Notes under the pieces: generated by a model | Databases searched by the model: none | What the model was told of the DNA's origin: nothing | What the model saw: the letters and a program-made list of their open reading frames with translations, nothing else | Made by a program: the position numbers and the translations under genes | In this document: positions 19,576 to 28,071 of the stretch, piece after piece | Position numbering within the stretch: position 1 is the first letter of the stretch | Layout of the letters: every line of letters starts with the position of its first letter | DNA from: a bacterium | GTDB taxonomy: Bacteria > Chloroflexota > Dormibacteria > Aeolococcales > Bog-877 | Length of the DNA: 64,000 bases | Direction: 5' to 3' | Assembly: GCA_021795235.1 (NCBI GenBank) | Contig: JAJYPP010000011.1 | Span: forward strand, 1-64,000

Positions 19576-20402
19576 TCTCGCGCCCTGGCAACGCCCCGCC
19601 GACGGAAGACGGTTCCCTGGCCACCGCAGGCCTTCGCCACCGGGTCCGCCACCCGCCCGTCCCCGAGCACCACCCGCTGGACACCGCCCTGGAGCGCCTC
19701 CCGCGCGGCCAGGACCTTGAGGCGCATGCGGCCCCTGGCAATCTCCATCGCCCGGCCGATCTCGTGGCGACGGACATCGGGGACCAGCGAATCGGGGTCG
19801 CCCGGATCCATCAGCAGGCCGGGCACGTCGCTGAGCAGGACCAGGGTGTCCGCGCCCAGGGCGCAGGCTACGCTGGCCGCCGCGCGGTCCCCGTCGACGT
19901 TCATCGGTCGGCCCTGTTCGGAGATGGCCGGAGGGCACAGCACCGGCATGTACTGGCCCTCCAGCAGCAGCCGCAGCAGCCCTGAGTTGACCTCGGTGAC
20001 GACCCCGGTCCGATCCCCGCGGAGAACCCGCTCCCGACCGCTGTCGTCGCGGGTCCGCAGCACCCCCTTCTCACGCCCCCGCAGAACCCCGCCGTCCAGC
20101 CCGGTCAGTCCGACCGCGTCGACACCACTGTTCCGGAGGCGCTGGACCACGGCCACATTGGCGCTGCCGGCGTAGACCATGGTGAAGATGTCCATGGTGG
20201 CGTCGTCGGTGTAGCGACTCTGGATCCCCGAGGCAGAGCGCACGTGGACCGGGGGATGTCCCAGCCGGGACGACAGTCGGTCCAACTCCTTGGAGGCTCC
20301 GTGGATCACTACCACCGGTTCCCGCTTCCATCGTTGGGCGAGGTCGGCGCAGATGGCTCCCCAGTCAATGGCGTCACCGCCGCCCACCTTCACCACCAGC
20401 AT
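19572..20402 (-). CDS. lysZ: [LysW]-aminoadipate kinase
   Basis: Acetylglutamate-kinase-family enzyme that phosphorylates the LysW-bound 2-aminoadipate side chain. 276 residues. An AGGAGG touches the first ATG (20408) but lies six bases before the second (20402), so the second is chosen, giving M-L-V-V-K-V-G-G-G. The amino-acid-kinase signatures are the N-terminal K-V-G-G-G, V-V-V-I-H-G-A-S, P-M-N-V-D-G-D-R-A-A and L-S-D-V-P-G-L. The long basic C-terminal end (R-R-R-G-V-A-R-A-R) could help contact the acidic LysW, which is speculative. It lies 34 bp after lysY. Confidence 0.92.
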   Translation of the reverse strand: MLVVKVGGGDAIDWGAICADLAQRWKREPVVVIHGASKELDRLSSRLGHPPVHVRSASGIQSRYTDDATMDIFTMVYAGSANVAVVQRLRNSGVDAVGLTGLDGGVLRGREKGVLRTRDDSGRERVLRGDRTGVVTEVNSGLLRLLLEGQYMPVLCPPAISEQGRPMNVDGDRAAASVACALGADTLVLLSDVPGLLMDPGDPDSLVPDVRRHEIGRAMEIARGRMRLKVLAAREALQGGVQRVVLGDGRVADPVAKACGGQGTVFRRRGVARARE

Positions 20403-20442
20403 GGCCATCCTCCTTCTCGCTGACGCGCCCGTCGCAGCGACT

Positions 20443-21480
20443 TCACAGCGGGTGCAGCCCGGTGAAGGTCAGGCCGGTCCGCTCATCCATCCCCGTGGCG
20501 CAGTTGAGCGCCTGGATCGCATTGCCGGCGGACCCCTTGCCCAGGTTGTCGAGAGCGGCGAACAGGCTCAGCCGCAGCCCCGAGCGGTCCAGTGAGAATC
20601 CCACGTCGCAGAGGTTGGTGCCCGAGAGCCAGCGCGGGTCGGGGAGGCGGTGAAGCCCGGAGCGCTGGGCGACCAGACGGACGAATGGCTCATCGGCATA
20701 GGTGGCTCGAAAGAGCTCCCGGACCTCCCGCTCCGTGACCGCCTCCGCCAGGAAGCAGCGCACCGAGATCGAGATCCCTCGGACCATCTCGACCGCCACC
20801 CCGGCGTAGCTCAGCTGCTCGGACGACCACCCGAGTGCCTGGGCGACCTCGGCGGCGTGACGATGCCCCTCGGGGGCGAACACGCGCACCGCGCGCGAGC
20901 GCTCCGGGTGATGAGAGCCGAGATCAGGCTGGGAACCGCCCGCCGAGGAACCGAATCTGGCCTCGACACAGGCCGGAGAGGTCAGCGCCCAACCCGCCCG
21001 GGCCAACGGCAGCAGGGCCAGGATTGTCCCCACGGCCGAGCAGCCCACTCCACTTATTAGCGGTGCCCCAGCCAGGCCGGCCCGGTGCAGTTCGGGCAGG
21101 CCGTACACCGCCGCGTCCAGAACCGACTGGGGCTCGGACTCGGTTCCGTACCACTGGCGAAATGTGGCCTGGTGGCGCAGTCGCAGACGGGTTCCGCAGT
21201 CGACCACCAGCGGCGCGCGCCCTCTCAGGTCATCCAGTGAAAGGCCCTGGCCTGGCTCGTCGGCCCCGGCAACCACCACGGCGTCGCAGCGCTCCAGGTC
21301 CGGCGGGGCGACGAAGCGCAGGTCCGTGAATCCGCGCAGGTTGGGATGGACCATCGTCACCGGTTTGCCGCGATGGGAGGCCGACGTCACCTGGGCCAGC
21401 TGGCACTCGGGATGGCCAAGCAGCAGGCGCACCAACTCGCCCCCGACGTACCCGGCCCCTCCGACCACGCTCACCCGCAT
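20443..21480 (-). CDS. lysY: [LysW]-aminoadipate semialdehyde/phosphate reductase
   Basis: NADPH-dependent reductase of the ArgC family acting on LysW-bound aminoadipyl phosphate. 345 residues. N-terminal Rossmann motif V-G-G-A-G-Y-V-G-G-E (residues 6-15). The catalytic Cys lies in I-S-G-V-G-C-S-A-V-G, and the G-H-R-H-A-A-E-V segment holds the family's His. The start overlaps the end of lysX by ten bases, consistent with translational coupling. Membership in LysY rather than ArgC rests on the operon context. Confidence 0.92.
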   Translation of the reverse strand: MRVSVVGGAGYVGGELVRLLLGHPECQLAQVTSASHRGKPVTMVHPNLRGFTDLRFVAPPDLERCDAVVVAGADEPGQGLSLDDLRGRAPLVVDCGTRLRLRHQATFRQWYGTESEPQSVLDAAVYGLPELHRAGLAGAPLISGVGCSAVGTILALLPLARAGWALTSPACVEARFGSSAGGSQPDLGSHHPERSRAVRVFAPEGHRHAAEVAQALGWSSEQLSYAGVAVEMVRGISISVRCFLAEAVTEREVRELFRATYADEPFVRLVAQRSGLHRLPDPRWLSGTNLCDVGFSLDRSGLRLSLFAALDNLGKGSAGNAIQALNCATGMDERTGLTFTGLHPL

Positions 21481-22361
21481 CGGTTCAGCTCCGCCACTTC
21501 CAGAACATGCTGGACCAGCAGGTCCGGGATGTCGACGCCGGTGGGCCCCACGCTGTTGCGAAACTCCATGGTGCCGTTGATCTCGTTGACCAACAGCCCT
21601 TCGGAGCTCTCCAGGAGATCCACGGCCAGCGCTCCTCCACCGACCGCGGCGGACGCCCGGCGGCAGACGTCGTCGAGCTCCGGCGATACCACCACCGGCT
21701 CAGCCACCGCGCCGCGGGCGGTGTTCGTGACCCAATGGCTGGAGCGCCGACCGATGGCCGCGACGGTTTGTCCGCCGATGACGAAGGCCCGCAGGTCCCT
21801 CCCCGGCTTGGCGACGTGGGCTTGGAGGTAGAGCACCCGGTGCAGGGCACCGCCCAGCTCTACCTTGTGCTCCAGAATGGCCTCGGCACCGTCGCGGTCG
21901 TTGACTCTGGAGACCAGCCGCCCCCAGGAACCGGTCACGGGCTTGACAACGCAGGGATAACCGAGTGCGTCCACGGCGTCGAGTCCGGCCTCCACCGTGA
22001 AGGCCACCCGGGCCGCGGGGGTGGGCACCCCGGCCGCCTCCAGCGCCAGCGTGGTTTGCAGCTTGTCGCCACAGGTGTCCAGCACCTGGGCGCGGTTCAC
22101 GGTCGCAACCCCCCACGCCGCCAAGACCCTGGCGATGGTGACCTGGCGAGCGTGGCTCAACGAGCGCAGCAGCACGACATCGCACCGGAGCAGGGTGGCG
22201 GTGGGTTCGGCTACCCTCCGGGGCTGCGTGAGCGGCGCGTCGAAGCGTCCATCGTCCACCCGGACCAACTCGACGTTCCGGCGGCGGGAGAAGGCCTCCA
22301 ACAGCAGCTTCTCCTCCACCCTCACCCGGGAGCAGACCAGACCGACGCGCAGCCCGCTCAC
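21471..22361 (-). CDS. lysX: LysW-aminoadipate ligase (ATP-grasp)
   Basis: RimK-like ATP-grasp enzyme that joins 2-aminoadipate to the C-terminal Glu of LysW. 296 residues; GTG 22361 overlaps the lysW stop (GTGA). Visible elements are C-V-V-K-P-V-T-G-S-W-G-R-L-V (nucleotide binding), V-N-E-I-N-G-T-M-E-F-R-N (metal and substrate site) and S-V-G-P-T-G-V-D-I-P. The E-F-R-N-S stretch corresponds to the region that separates LysX from ArgX, but I cannot decide from sequence alone whether it also charges glutamate for arginine synthesis. Confidence 0.92.
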   Translation of the reverse strand: MSGLRVGLVCSRVRVEEKLLLEAFSRRRNVELVRVDDGRFDAPLTQPRRVAEPTATLLRCDVVLLRSLSHARQVTIARVLAAWGVATVNRAQVLDTCGDKLQTTLALEAAGVPTPAARVAFTVEAGLDAVDALGYPCVVKPVTGSWGRLVSRVNDRDGAEAILEHKVELGGALHRVLYLQAHVAKPGRDLRAFVIGGQTVAAIGRRSSHWVTNTARGAVAEPVVVSPELDDVCRRASAAVGGGALAVDLLESSEGLLVNEINGTMEFRNSVGPTGVDIPDLLVQHVLEVAELNRCG

Positions 22362-22546
22362 TCGCCCCAGTCCTCCTCTATCTCGGGAGCCAAGGCGATC
22401 ACAGGCGGATTGACGGAGACCGCCTCCAACTCGGCCAGGCAGTCACCGCAGGGGAGAATCTCGCCATCCACGGTGCCGGGGGGGAGATCGACCCGGGCCC
22501 CACACTCGGGGCAGACAACTGGTTGGGGAACAGGATTAGTGGACAC
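22358..22546 (-). CDS. lysW: LysW amino-group carrier protein
   Basis: Small acidic carrier (62 residues) that masks the amino group of aminoadipate during lysine synthesis. The start is GTG 22546 because AAGGAGA lies eight bases before it; the frame runs 21 codons further into lysU without a site. Four zinc-binding Cys are seen in C-P-E-C and C-G-D-C, and the C-terminus E-I-E-E-D-W-G-E is the LysW signature whose final Glu is the attachment point. It overlaps lysU by 11 bp. Confidence 0.95.
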   Translation of the reverse strand: MSTNPVPQPVVCPECGARVDLPPGTVDGEILPCGDCLAELEAVSVNPPVIALAPEIEEDWGE

Positions 22547-23093
22547 TCTGACTTTCTCCTTGTGTGGCTTGCGTACCGACGTTCTGGGCGCATAGCGGCC
22601 CACATTCACCGCGCAGGCTGCCGTGCGCGCGCACCAGCTCCAGAACCCCGCCGTGGCGCGCGATTCGCTGAGCGAACTCAGGCAGGGGCCGGGCCCGCAA
22701 CACCCGGCCGGTGCCGAGATCCCGCAGAGTCCCCTGGGAGGGGTCGAAGTGGATTTCCGCCTGGTCCTCCACCCCAGTGCAATCGGGACACTCCAGGACC
22801 GGCAGCCCGCGGTTGATGGCGTTGCGGTAGAAGATTCGGCCGTAGCTGGGGGCGATGACGGCCGCGATCCCCGCGGCCTGGATGGCTATGACCGCGTGCT
22901 CCCGCGAGCTCCCGCACCCAAAGTCGGAGCCCGCGACGATCACGTCGCCGGGAGCGACCCGCTCGTGGAACTCGGGCCGAAGCTCGATGAAGCAGGCCCG
23001 GCCGAGGTCGGCCGGGTCGGTCGTCACGTTGTACCGGCCCGGGATGATCTGGTCGGTGTTCACCGAGTCGCCGAAGCGCCAGGCCCGGGCCAT
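22536..23093 (-). CDS. lysU: Homoaconitase small subunit
   Basis: Swivelling domain subunit (185 residues) that pairs with LysT to convert homocitrate to homoisocitrate. The start is the ATG at 23093, overlapping the lysT stop (TGATG); this gives the normal opening with G-D-S-V-N-T-D-Q-I-I-P-G-R-Y-N. The G-R-Y-N-V-T-T loop is the homoaconitase-type specificity loop, in place of the Y-L-R-T/F-L-K-R type of leucine enzymes. G-C-G-S-S-R-E-H-A and Y-G-R-I-F-Y-R-N-A are the conserved swivelling-domain motifs. An ~18-residue C-terminal tail after G-P-L-C is unusual and overlaps the lysW start. Confidence 0.92.
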   Translation of the reverse strand: MARAWRFGDSVNTDQIIPGRYNVTTDPADLGRACFIELRPEFHERVAPGDVIVAGSDFGCGSSREHAVIAIQAAGIAAVIAPSYGRIFYRNAINRGLPVLECPDCTGVEDQAEIHFDPSQGTLRDLGTGRVLRARPLPEFAQRIARHGGVLELVRAHGSLRGECGPLCAQNVGTQATQGESQSVH

Positions 23094-24328
23094 CAGGAGA
23101 TCTCCCTCGGGTCGGTGAGGCAACCGCGCAGGGCGGTGGCGGCGGCGGTGACCGGGCTCACCAGGTAGATCTCACTGCTGGGATCCCCCATCCGCCCCCG
23201 GAAGTTCCGGCTCATGGTCGTGACCGCCTTTTCGCCGGGCCCCAGGACCCCCTTGTGGCGGCCCAGGCAGGGGCCGCACCCCGGGCTCTCGACCGAGACC
23301 CCGGCGGCAACCAGGCTCTCGATGTAGCCGGCCCGGAGCGCAGCCAGGTAGACCTCCCTGGAGGCCGGCACCGCCACCGTCCGGACCGCCACCTGATGCC
23401 CTTGAAGCACCCCTGCCGCGGCGGCAAAGTCAGCCAGGCGACCGTTGGTGCAGGTCCCGATGAAGACCTGATCCACGGCCAGCCCCGCCAGCTCCCGCAC
23501 CGGGCGAGCGGTGTCCACCGCGGGCGGAGTCGCCACCATCGGCTCCAGGCTGTCGAGCAGGAAGACCTCGGTGCGCTCGTAGTGCGGCTGCGTCGGGCGC
23601 ACCATCCGGGGGGCCCGGGCTGTGCGGCCCTCGAGCCAGCTCCGGGTGACCTCGTCGGCGGCGAACATGCCCGCCTTGGCCCCCATCTCCACGGCCATGT
23701 TGCAAAGGGTCATCCGGTCGCCCATCGGCATTGCCCGGGCGGAGCTGCCGGTGTACTCGACCGCCCGATACCGGGCCCCGTCGCTGCCGATCCGCCCCAG
23801 CACGTTGAGGATCAGGTCCTTGGCCGTCACCGCCGGGCCCAGACGGCCCTCCAGGCGGACCTCGATGGTGTCGGGCACCCGCAGCCAGGTCTCGCCGGTG
23901 GCATAGGCGACGGCTACGTCGGTCGAGCCCATTCCGGTGGCGAACGCCCCGAAGGCACCCATCGTGACCGTGTGGCTGTCGGCGCCGACGATGATGTCGC
24001 CTGGCACCACCAGCCCGTGCTCGGGCAGCACCTGGTGGCAAACCCCATCTGTCAACAGGTTGGCCACCCGGTGTTCAGCCGCGAACGCTCGCGCCCTTTG
24101 TTGCTGCTGAGCGGCCGCCACCGTGGCGGCGGGGGTGATGTGATCCAGGACGACCACGGCCCGGTCGGGGTTGGCGACCCCGCGGCCGAGCGCCTGGAGG
24201 CCGTCGGCCACCAGGGGTGTGGTGGTGTCGTGGCTCATCACCAGGTCCACCGGGACGACCACCGTCGTACCTGCTTCGACCGGCCTGCCCAGATGGGCTC
24301 CGATGATCTCCTCAGCCAAGGTTCCCAT
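23093..24328 (-). CDS. lysT: Homoaconitase large subunit
   Basis: Iron-sulfur catalytic subunit, 411 residues, of the 3-isopropylmalate/homoaconitate dehydratase family. Cluster cysteines are present in F-I-G-T-C-T-N-G-R and P-G-C-G-P-C-L-G. G-A-D-S-H-T-V-T-M-G-A-F-G-A-F and M-S-H-D are the other family blocks. GAGGAG lies nine bases before the ATG. The ~410-residue size is that of the homoaconitase/archaeal subgroup, whereas leuC of this window is 477 residues. Lies two bases after hcs. Confidence 0.92.
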   Translation of the reverse strand: MGTLAEEIIGAHLGRPVEAGTTVVVPVDLVMSHDTTTPLVADGLQALGRGVANPDRAVVVLDHITPAATVAAAQQQQRARAFAAEHRVANLLTDGVCHQVLPEHGLVVPGDIIVGADSHTVTMGAFGAFATGMGSTDVAVAYATGETWLRVPDTIEVRLEGRLGPAVTAKDLILNVLGRIGSDGARYRAVEYTGSSARAMPMGDRMTLCNMAVEMGAKAGMFAADEVTRSWLEGRTARAPRMVRPTQPHYERTEVFLLDSLEPMVATPPAVDTARPVRELAGLAVDQVFIGTCTNGRLADFAAAAGVLQGHQVAVRTVAVPASREVYLAALRAGYIESLVAAGVSVESPGCGPCLGRHKGVLGPGEKAVTTMSRNFRGRMGDPSSEIYLVSPVTAAATALRGCLTDPREIS

Positions 24329-24330
24329 GG

Positions 24331-25491
24331 CTAGCTGCTCCTCAACGAGTGCAGGGCCGTCGTGACTACTCCGGCGGTGGCCGCCCGATCCAGGCGACGA
24401 TCCTCAGAAGCCTCCTTGATCGCTCTGGTGGCAGCCTCGACCTCGTGAGCGTCGGCAGCCCTGCCCAGAAGCGTCTCCAGGTAGCCCGCCACCGCATGGC
24501 GCCCCGTCAGGCGCGACCCCACCGCGATGACCCGCGCGCGCCCGACCACCGCGGGATCGATCCACTCGTAGGCGCTGGGCGAGCGCAGGACGGCGTTGCT
24601 GTGCACCCCGGCCACGTGGGTGAAGGCGTGGGCCGCAGTGAGCGGCTGGTTGAACGGGACCGGCATTCCGGACAGCTCCGCGACCCTGGCGTCCAGCGCG
24701 GGCAGGAGTTCCATCCGGTAGCGGCGTGCCTGCTCGGGGGCGACCGTGTACAGCCGCGCCAACAGACCGCTCAACGAGGTGATCCCGACCCGCTCCCCGA
24801 TCCCCAGCACTGTCACATCCAGACAGTCGGCTCCGGCCAGCCAGGCGGCCAGCGAGTTGGCGACCGAACAACCGGTGTCGTTGTGCCCGTGGAACTCCAG
24901 ACTCTGTCCCGGGTAACGCCGCCGCACCGCTCGCACCGTGGAGCTCACCGTGGCCGGCGTCGCGCACCCCACGGTGTCGGGGAGCCCCAGGCGGCTCGCA
25001 CCCGCCTCCACCGCGGTGTCAAAGGCCGCGAAGAGCCGGGACCTGGAAGTGCGAAAGGCGTCTTCGGCGCTGAATCTGACAAACGCGCCGGCCGAGCGCG
25101 CCAGCCCGACGGCCTCACGGATCCGCCGGGTCCGCTCCGAAGCGGACTGCCGGAGGCTGTGCTGAGCCAGCTCCGGCGACGTTCCCAAGAAGAGGTTCAG
25201 GCCGTCGGCACCGGCGCTGAGCGCCAGGGCGATATCTGCGGGGTGGCAGCGCAGGTGAACTCGGACTCTCGCCGACAGACCCAGCTGGAGGATCTCTCCC
25301 AGTTCCTCCGCTGCCCGCGGGGAGACGGCGGGAGATGGCACCTCCAGTTCGTCGACCCCAACAGCGTCAAGGGCCCGCGCCAGCTCCACCCGTTCAGCCG
25401 CCGAGAAATGCGCGTCCGCGAACTGTTCGCCCTCGCGCAGGGTGGTGTCGATCAGCCGCAGCTGTCGATCTCCGTGATCCAGTCGTCGCAT
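24331..25491 (-). CDS. hcs: Homocitrate synthase
   Basis: First enzyme of the AAA lysine pathway: condenses acetyl-CoA and 2-oxoglutarate. 386 residues, first gene behind the T-box. The DRE-TIM metallolyase motifs are intact: I-D-T-T-L-R-E-G-E-Q-F, E-F-H-G-H-N-D-T-G (HxH metal site), and G-I-G-E-R-V-G-I-T-S-L-S-G. F-T-H-V-A-G-V-H-S contains the late catalytic His. CCAGGAGG lies five bases before the ATG and can be masked by the leader (see T-box). NifV is a close relative, but no nif genes are near and the operon fixes the role. Confidence 0.93.
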   Translation of the reverse strand: MRRLDHGDRQLRLIDTTLREGEQFADAHFSAAERVELARALDAVGVDELEVPSPAVSPRAAEELGEILQLGLSARVRVHLRCHPADIALALSAGADGLNLFLGTSPELAQHSLRQSASERTRRIREAVGLARSAGAFVRFSAEDAFRTSRSRLFAAFDTAVEAGASRLGLPDTVGCATPATVSSTVRAVRRRYPGQSLEFHGHNDTGCSVANSLAAWLAGADCLDVTVLGIGERVGITSLSGLLARLYTVAPEQARRYRMELLPALDARVAELSGMPVPFNQPLTAAHAFTHVAGVHSNAVLRSPSAYEWIDPAVVGRARVIAVGSRLTGRHAVAGYLETLLGRAADAHEVEAATRAIKEASEDRRLDRAATAGVVTTALHSLRSS

Positions 25492-25497
25492 GGTAGC

Positions 25498-25828
25498 CTC
25501 CTGGCCCTACGGCCACGCCCAATCCGGACGACCGGAAACGGTCGTCCAAGAGGGCGCGACCGGAGCCCGAGGGCTCCGACCACGCGGTACCACCTCTTTT
25601 CGCCGGCGCCTCGCGACGCCGACCTTTGCGGGTGCCATCACACCCTGCCCCCATCACGGCGGGACTCCCGCTGGGTTCTACTCCCGAATTGAGGTCCGGT
25701 TTCTTCCCAGGGCTCGGAGGTCTTTTTCGAAAGGGGTTCCCTGCGGCTTTTCCAGCTACCGGCCGCTCTCTTGAGGGAGCCTGGTCTTCCTACTCTTCCT
25801 CGTCGTCGCCTCTGCTATTCAGTTGTGG
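25498..25828 (-). promoter_or_regulatory. T-box leader, lysine (AAG) specifier, likely translational
   Basis: Reading the minus strand, Stem I has AGTA (25794-25791) facing GAA (25728-25726), the loop-E pattern of T-box specifier loops, flanked by helices GAGG/CCTC and GGAAG/CTTTC. The specifier next to the invariant A is AAG (25724-25722), lysine. The conserved AGAGAGC apical element follows at 25771-25765. The T-box itself reads AGAGGTGGTACCGCG, with TGGTACC at 25592-25586 complementary to a tRNA end ACCA, and closes with CGCGCCCTCTT. No U-run terminator follows. Instead CCTCTTGG (25553-25546) can pair over eight positions with the ribosome site CCAGGAGG (25504-25497), so binding of uncharged tRNA-Lys should free the hcs start. 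Translational T-boxes of this kind are known from actinobacterial ileS. Confidence 0.88.
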
Positions 25829-25834
25829 ATCGGC

Positions 25835-25863
25835 ACCATAGCAGGTTGCCTGCGGTGAGCGCA
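25835..25863 (-). promoter_or_regulatory. Promoter of T-box/lys operon
   Basis: On the minus strand TTGCGC (25863-25858), a 17 bp spacer and TATGGT (25840-25835) fit a sigma-70-like promoter. It starts directly after the lysJ stop, so hcs and following genes can be transcribed independently of lysJ. The predicted start near 25828 lies about 17 bases before Stem I. Confidence 0.5.
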
Positions 25864-25871
25864 AGTCCGAA

Positions 25872-27152
25872 TCAGGCGGAGCTCGGTCGGGTGCCGCCCG
25901 AGCCCTCGGCCTCCGCCGCACGGCTCCCGGGCCGCTCCCGCCGAGGACCACCACCCTGGCCGGACAGGTCGGCGGTCGCCGTGAGGGCCGTCGCGAGCCG
26001 ATCCACCATGAGGTCGGCCTCTGCCTCGCTCAGGGTGAGCGCTGGAAGCAGGCGCAAGGTGCGCTGTCCCACCGGGTTGATGAGGAGCCCGGCGGTCAGC
26101 GCGGCCCGGGCCACCTCCCGGGCGATCGGTCGCCGCAGCCCGACCCCCAGCATCAAGCCACGGCCACGAACTTCAAGAATCGGGTGACCCGCGGCTGCCA
26201 GCGCCAGGATGCCGGCTCGCAGCCTCTCCCCGACTCGAGCCGCATTCTCGACCAGCCCCTCCCGCCTGATCGCGTCAATGACCGCGACCGCCGCCGCGCA
26301 GGCCAGGGGATTGCCTCCGAAGGTGCTGCCGTGGTCCCCCGGCTCGAACACATCCGCCCCCGGGCCCGCCAGGGTCGCGCCGATGGGCAGCCCTCCTCCC
26401 AAGCCCTTGGCGACCGTCATCACGTCGGGCACTATCCCGGACCACTGGTGGGCCCACATTCGGCCGGTCCGCCCCATCCCGGATTGCACCTCGTCGACAA
26501 TCAGGAGGCAGCCGTGGCGATCGCACAGTTCACGGACGGCGACCAGATCGGGGATGGGCAGGGGGAACACCCCGCTCTCGCCCTGCACCGGCTCCAGCAG
26601 GACGGCGGCCACGTGCTCATCGAGGGCGGCTTCCAGGGCACCCATGTCGCTGCGGGAAACCTGCCGGAACCCGCCGGGCAGGGGCTGGAACGGCTCCGCA
26701 TACCGAGGTGAGGCCGTCGCCGCCAGGGTGGCCATGGTGCGGCCGTGAAACGCGCCGGTCAGGGTCACGATCTCATAGGCCCCGGACTTGTGGGTCCGGC
26801 CCCACTTTCGGGCGATCTTGATGGCCGCCTCGTTGGCCTCCGCCCCGCTGTTGCTGAGGAAGACGCGGCTCGGGAACGCGCTCGCCACCAGCATCTCCGC
26901 CAGCAGTACCTGGGGCTCGGTGAAGTAGAGGTTGCTGGCGTGGACCAGACGTGCAACCTGGGCTGAAACCGCCTCCACCAGGGCTGGGTGACCGTGACCC
27001 AGGACGTTGACCGCGATGCCGCCGACGCCATCCAGGAGCCGGTCGCCCTGGTCGGTCAACACCCATGCTCCTTCGCCACCGACCAGGGTGACGGGCATCC
27101 TGGTGTAGGTGTCGCAAAGCACCGCGCTCGCCCGCTGCGAGAGCTCGGTCAT
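25872..27152 (-). CDS. lysJ: [LysW]-lysine/acetylornithine aminotransferase
   Basis: Class III PLP aminotransferase (426 residues) that aminates the LysW-bound semialdehyde. The order of motifs is G-V-G-G-I-A-V-N-V-L-G-H, S-N-S-G-A-E-A-N-E-A-A-I-K, the PLP Asp in I-V-D-E-V-Q-S-G-M-G-R-T-G, and the Schiff-base Lys in T-V-A-K-G-L-G-G-G-L-P-I-G. A ~30-residue Arg/Gly/Pro-rich C-terminal tail follows. ArgD and LysJ are hard to tell apart; neighbours favour LysJ, and a dual role in arginine synthesis is possible. It is upstream of the T-box, so not under that element, and directly follows the PHP gene. Confidence 0.88.
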   Translation of the reverse strand: MTELSQRASAVLCDTYTRMPVTLVGGEGAWVLTDQGDRLLDGVGGIAVNVLGHGHPALVEAVSAQVARLVHASNLYFTEPQVLLAEMLVASAFPSRVFLSNSGAEANEAAIKIARKWGRTHKSGAYEIVTLTGAFHGRTMATLAATASPRYAEPFQPLPGGFRQVSRSDMGALEAALDEHVAAVLLEPVQGESGVFPLPIPDLVAVRELCDRHGCLLIVDEVQSGMGRTGRMWAHQWSGIVPDVMTVAKGLGGGLPIGATLAGPGADVFEPGDHGSTFGGNPLACAAAVAVIDAIRREGLVENAARVGERLRAGILALAAAGHPILEVRGRGLMLGVGLRRPIAREVARAALTAGLLINPVGQRTLRLLPALTLSEAEADLMVDRLATALTATADLSGQGGGPRRERPGSRAAEAEGSGGTRPSSA

Positions 27153-27156
27153 TGGG

Positions 27157-28071
27157 TCATCCTGGTGTCAGCAGCTCGGCCAGGGCCGAGCTCGGCCCCG
27201 AGACGTTGAGCACCGATGTGGCCCCGAAGCCAGCGGCCCGGGCCACCTCCTGCGCCACCGCCAAGCCGGCGCCCAAGGTCTCCGGCTGGTGGGCGTCGCT
27301 GCCGATGGCCACCGCGCGCCCGCCGGCCTGCCGCCACCAGCGGACGACCTCGGGGGCAGGGCACAGCCCTCGGGCCTCGTCCATTCCCCGGGTCGTGTTG
27401 AGTTCCAGCGCCACCCCGCGCCTGGCCGCCGCCTCCAGGACCGCCTCGATCTCGGCGCGATAGTCCTCGGAGCGGTAGTTGGGATATCCCGCCGGCCAGT
27501 AGCGCTTGGGGTACTCCAGGTGGGCCAGAACCTGGAACTCGACGGGCGCCGCCAGCAGACCGAGCACTTCCTGAAAGTAGCTCCGCATCACCGACCCGGG
27601 GTCCAGCCCCCGGTCGCTACCCAGCTCGCTGCAGTCGACCAACTGACCTTCGCTCTCGACGCAGTGGAGCGAGCCCAGGACCAGGTCGAAGGTCCCCTGG
27701 CGGAGCACGGCCGTCGCCTCCACCGCGAAGCGATGCGGTTCCCCCAGCTCCACTCCGCTCCATATCGCCAGTCCGGGAAAGCGAACCCGGCAGCGGGTCA
27801 GGCATTCCATGTAGCCGGCGACATCCAGTTGCGCCCCGGCCGCGACCGGCGTGAAGTCCGCGTGCTCGGTGAAGGCCACCGCCCGCAGGCCCAGCTCCAC
27901 GGCCCGGGCGCAGGTCCTGTCCATGGACCCTTGGAGCGCGTCCCAGGACCACTGGCTATGGACGTGGAGGTCCGCGCTCGTCGGCTCAGGTTCTGCCGCC
28001 GCATGAAGCCCAGCGCCCGAGCCGGCCGCCGGGAGGCTGAACTGCTGAAGATGCGTCCGTCCCAAGGTCAT
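27157..28071 (-). CDS. hisJ: PHP-family histidinol-phosphatase
   Basis: Predicted to dephosphorylate histidinol phosphate, the step no other gene in this his cluster covers. 304 residues. PHP metal ligands are visible in A-D-L-H-V-H-S (residues ~33-39), A-F-T-E-H-A-D-F, L-G-S-L-H-C-V-E and the C-terminal I-G-S-D-A-H-Q-P-E. The first ~30 residues are Ala/Pro-rich and lie before the domain. The start overlaps the hisA stop (ATGA), so it is coupled to hisA. Only four bases separate it from lysJ. Confidence 0.87.
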   Translation of the reverse strand: MTLGRTHLQQFSLPAAGSGAGLHAAAEPEPTSADLHVHSQWSWDALQGSMDRTCARAVELGLRAVAFTEHADFTPVAAGAQLDVAGYMECLTRCRVRFPGLAIWSGVELGEPHRFAVEATAVLRQGTFDLVLGSLHCVESEGQLVDCSELGSDRGLDPGSVMRSYFQEVLGLLAAPVEFQVLAHLEYPKRYWPAGYPNYRSEDYRAEIEAVLEAAARRGVALELNTTRGMDEARGLCPAPEVVRWWRQAGGRAVAIGSDAHQPETLGAGLAVAQEVARAAGFGATSVLNVSGPSSALAELLTPG

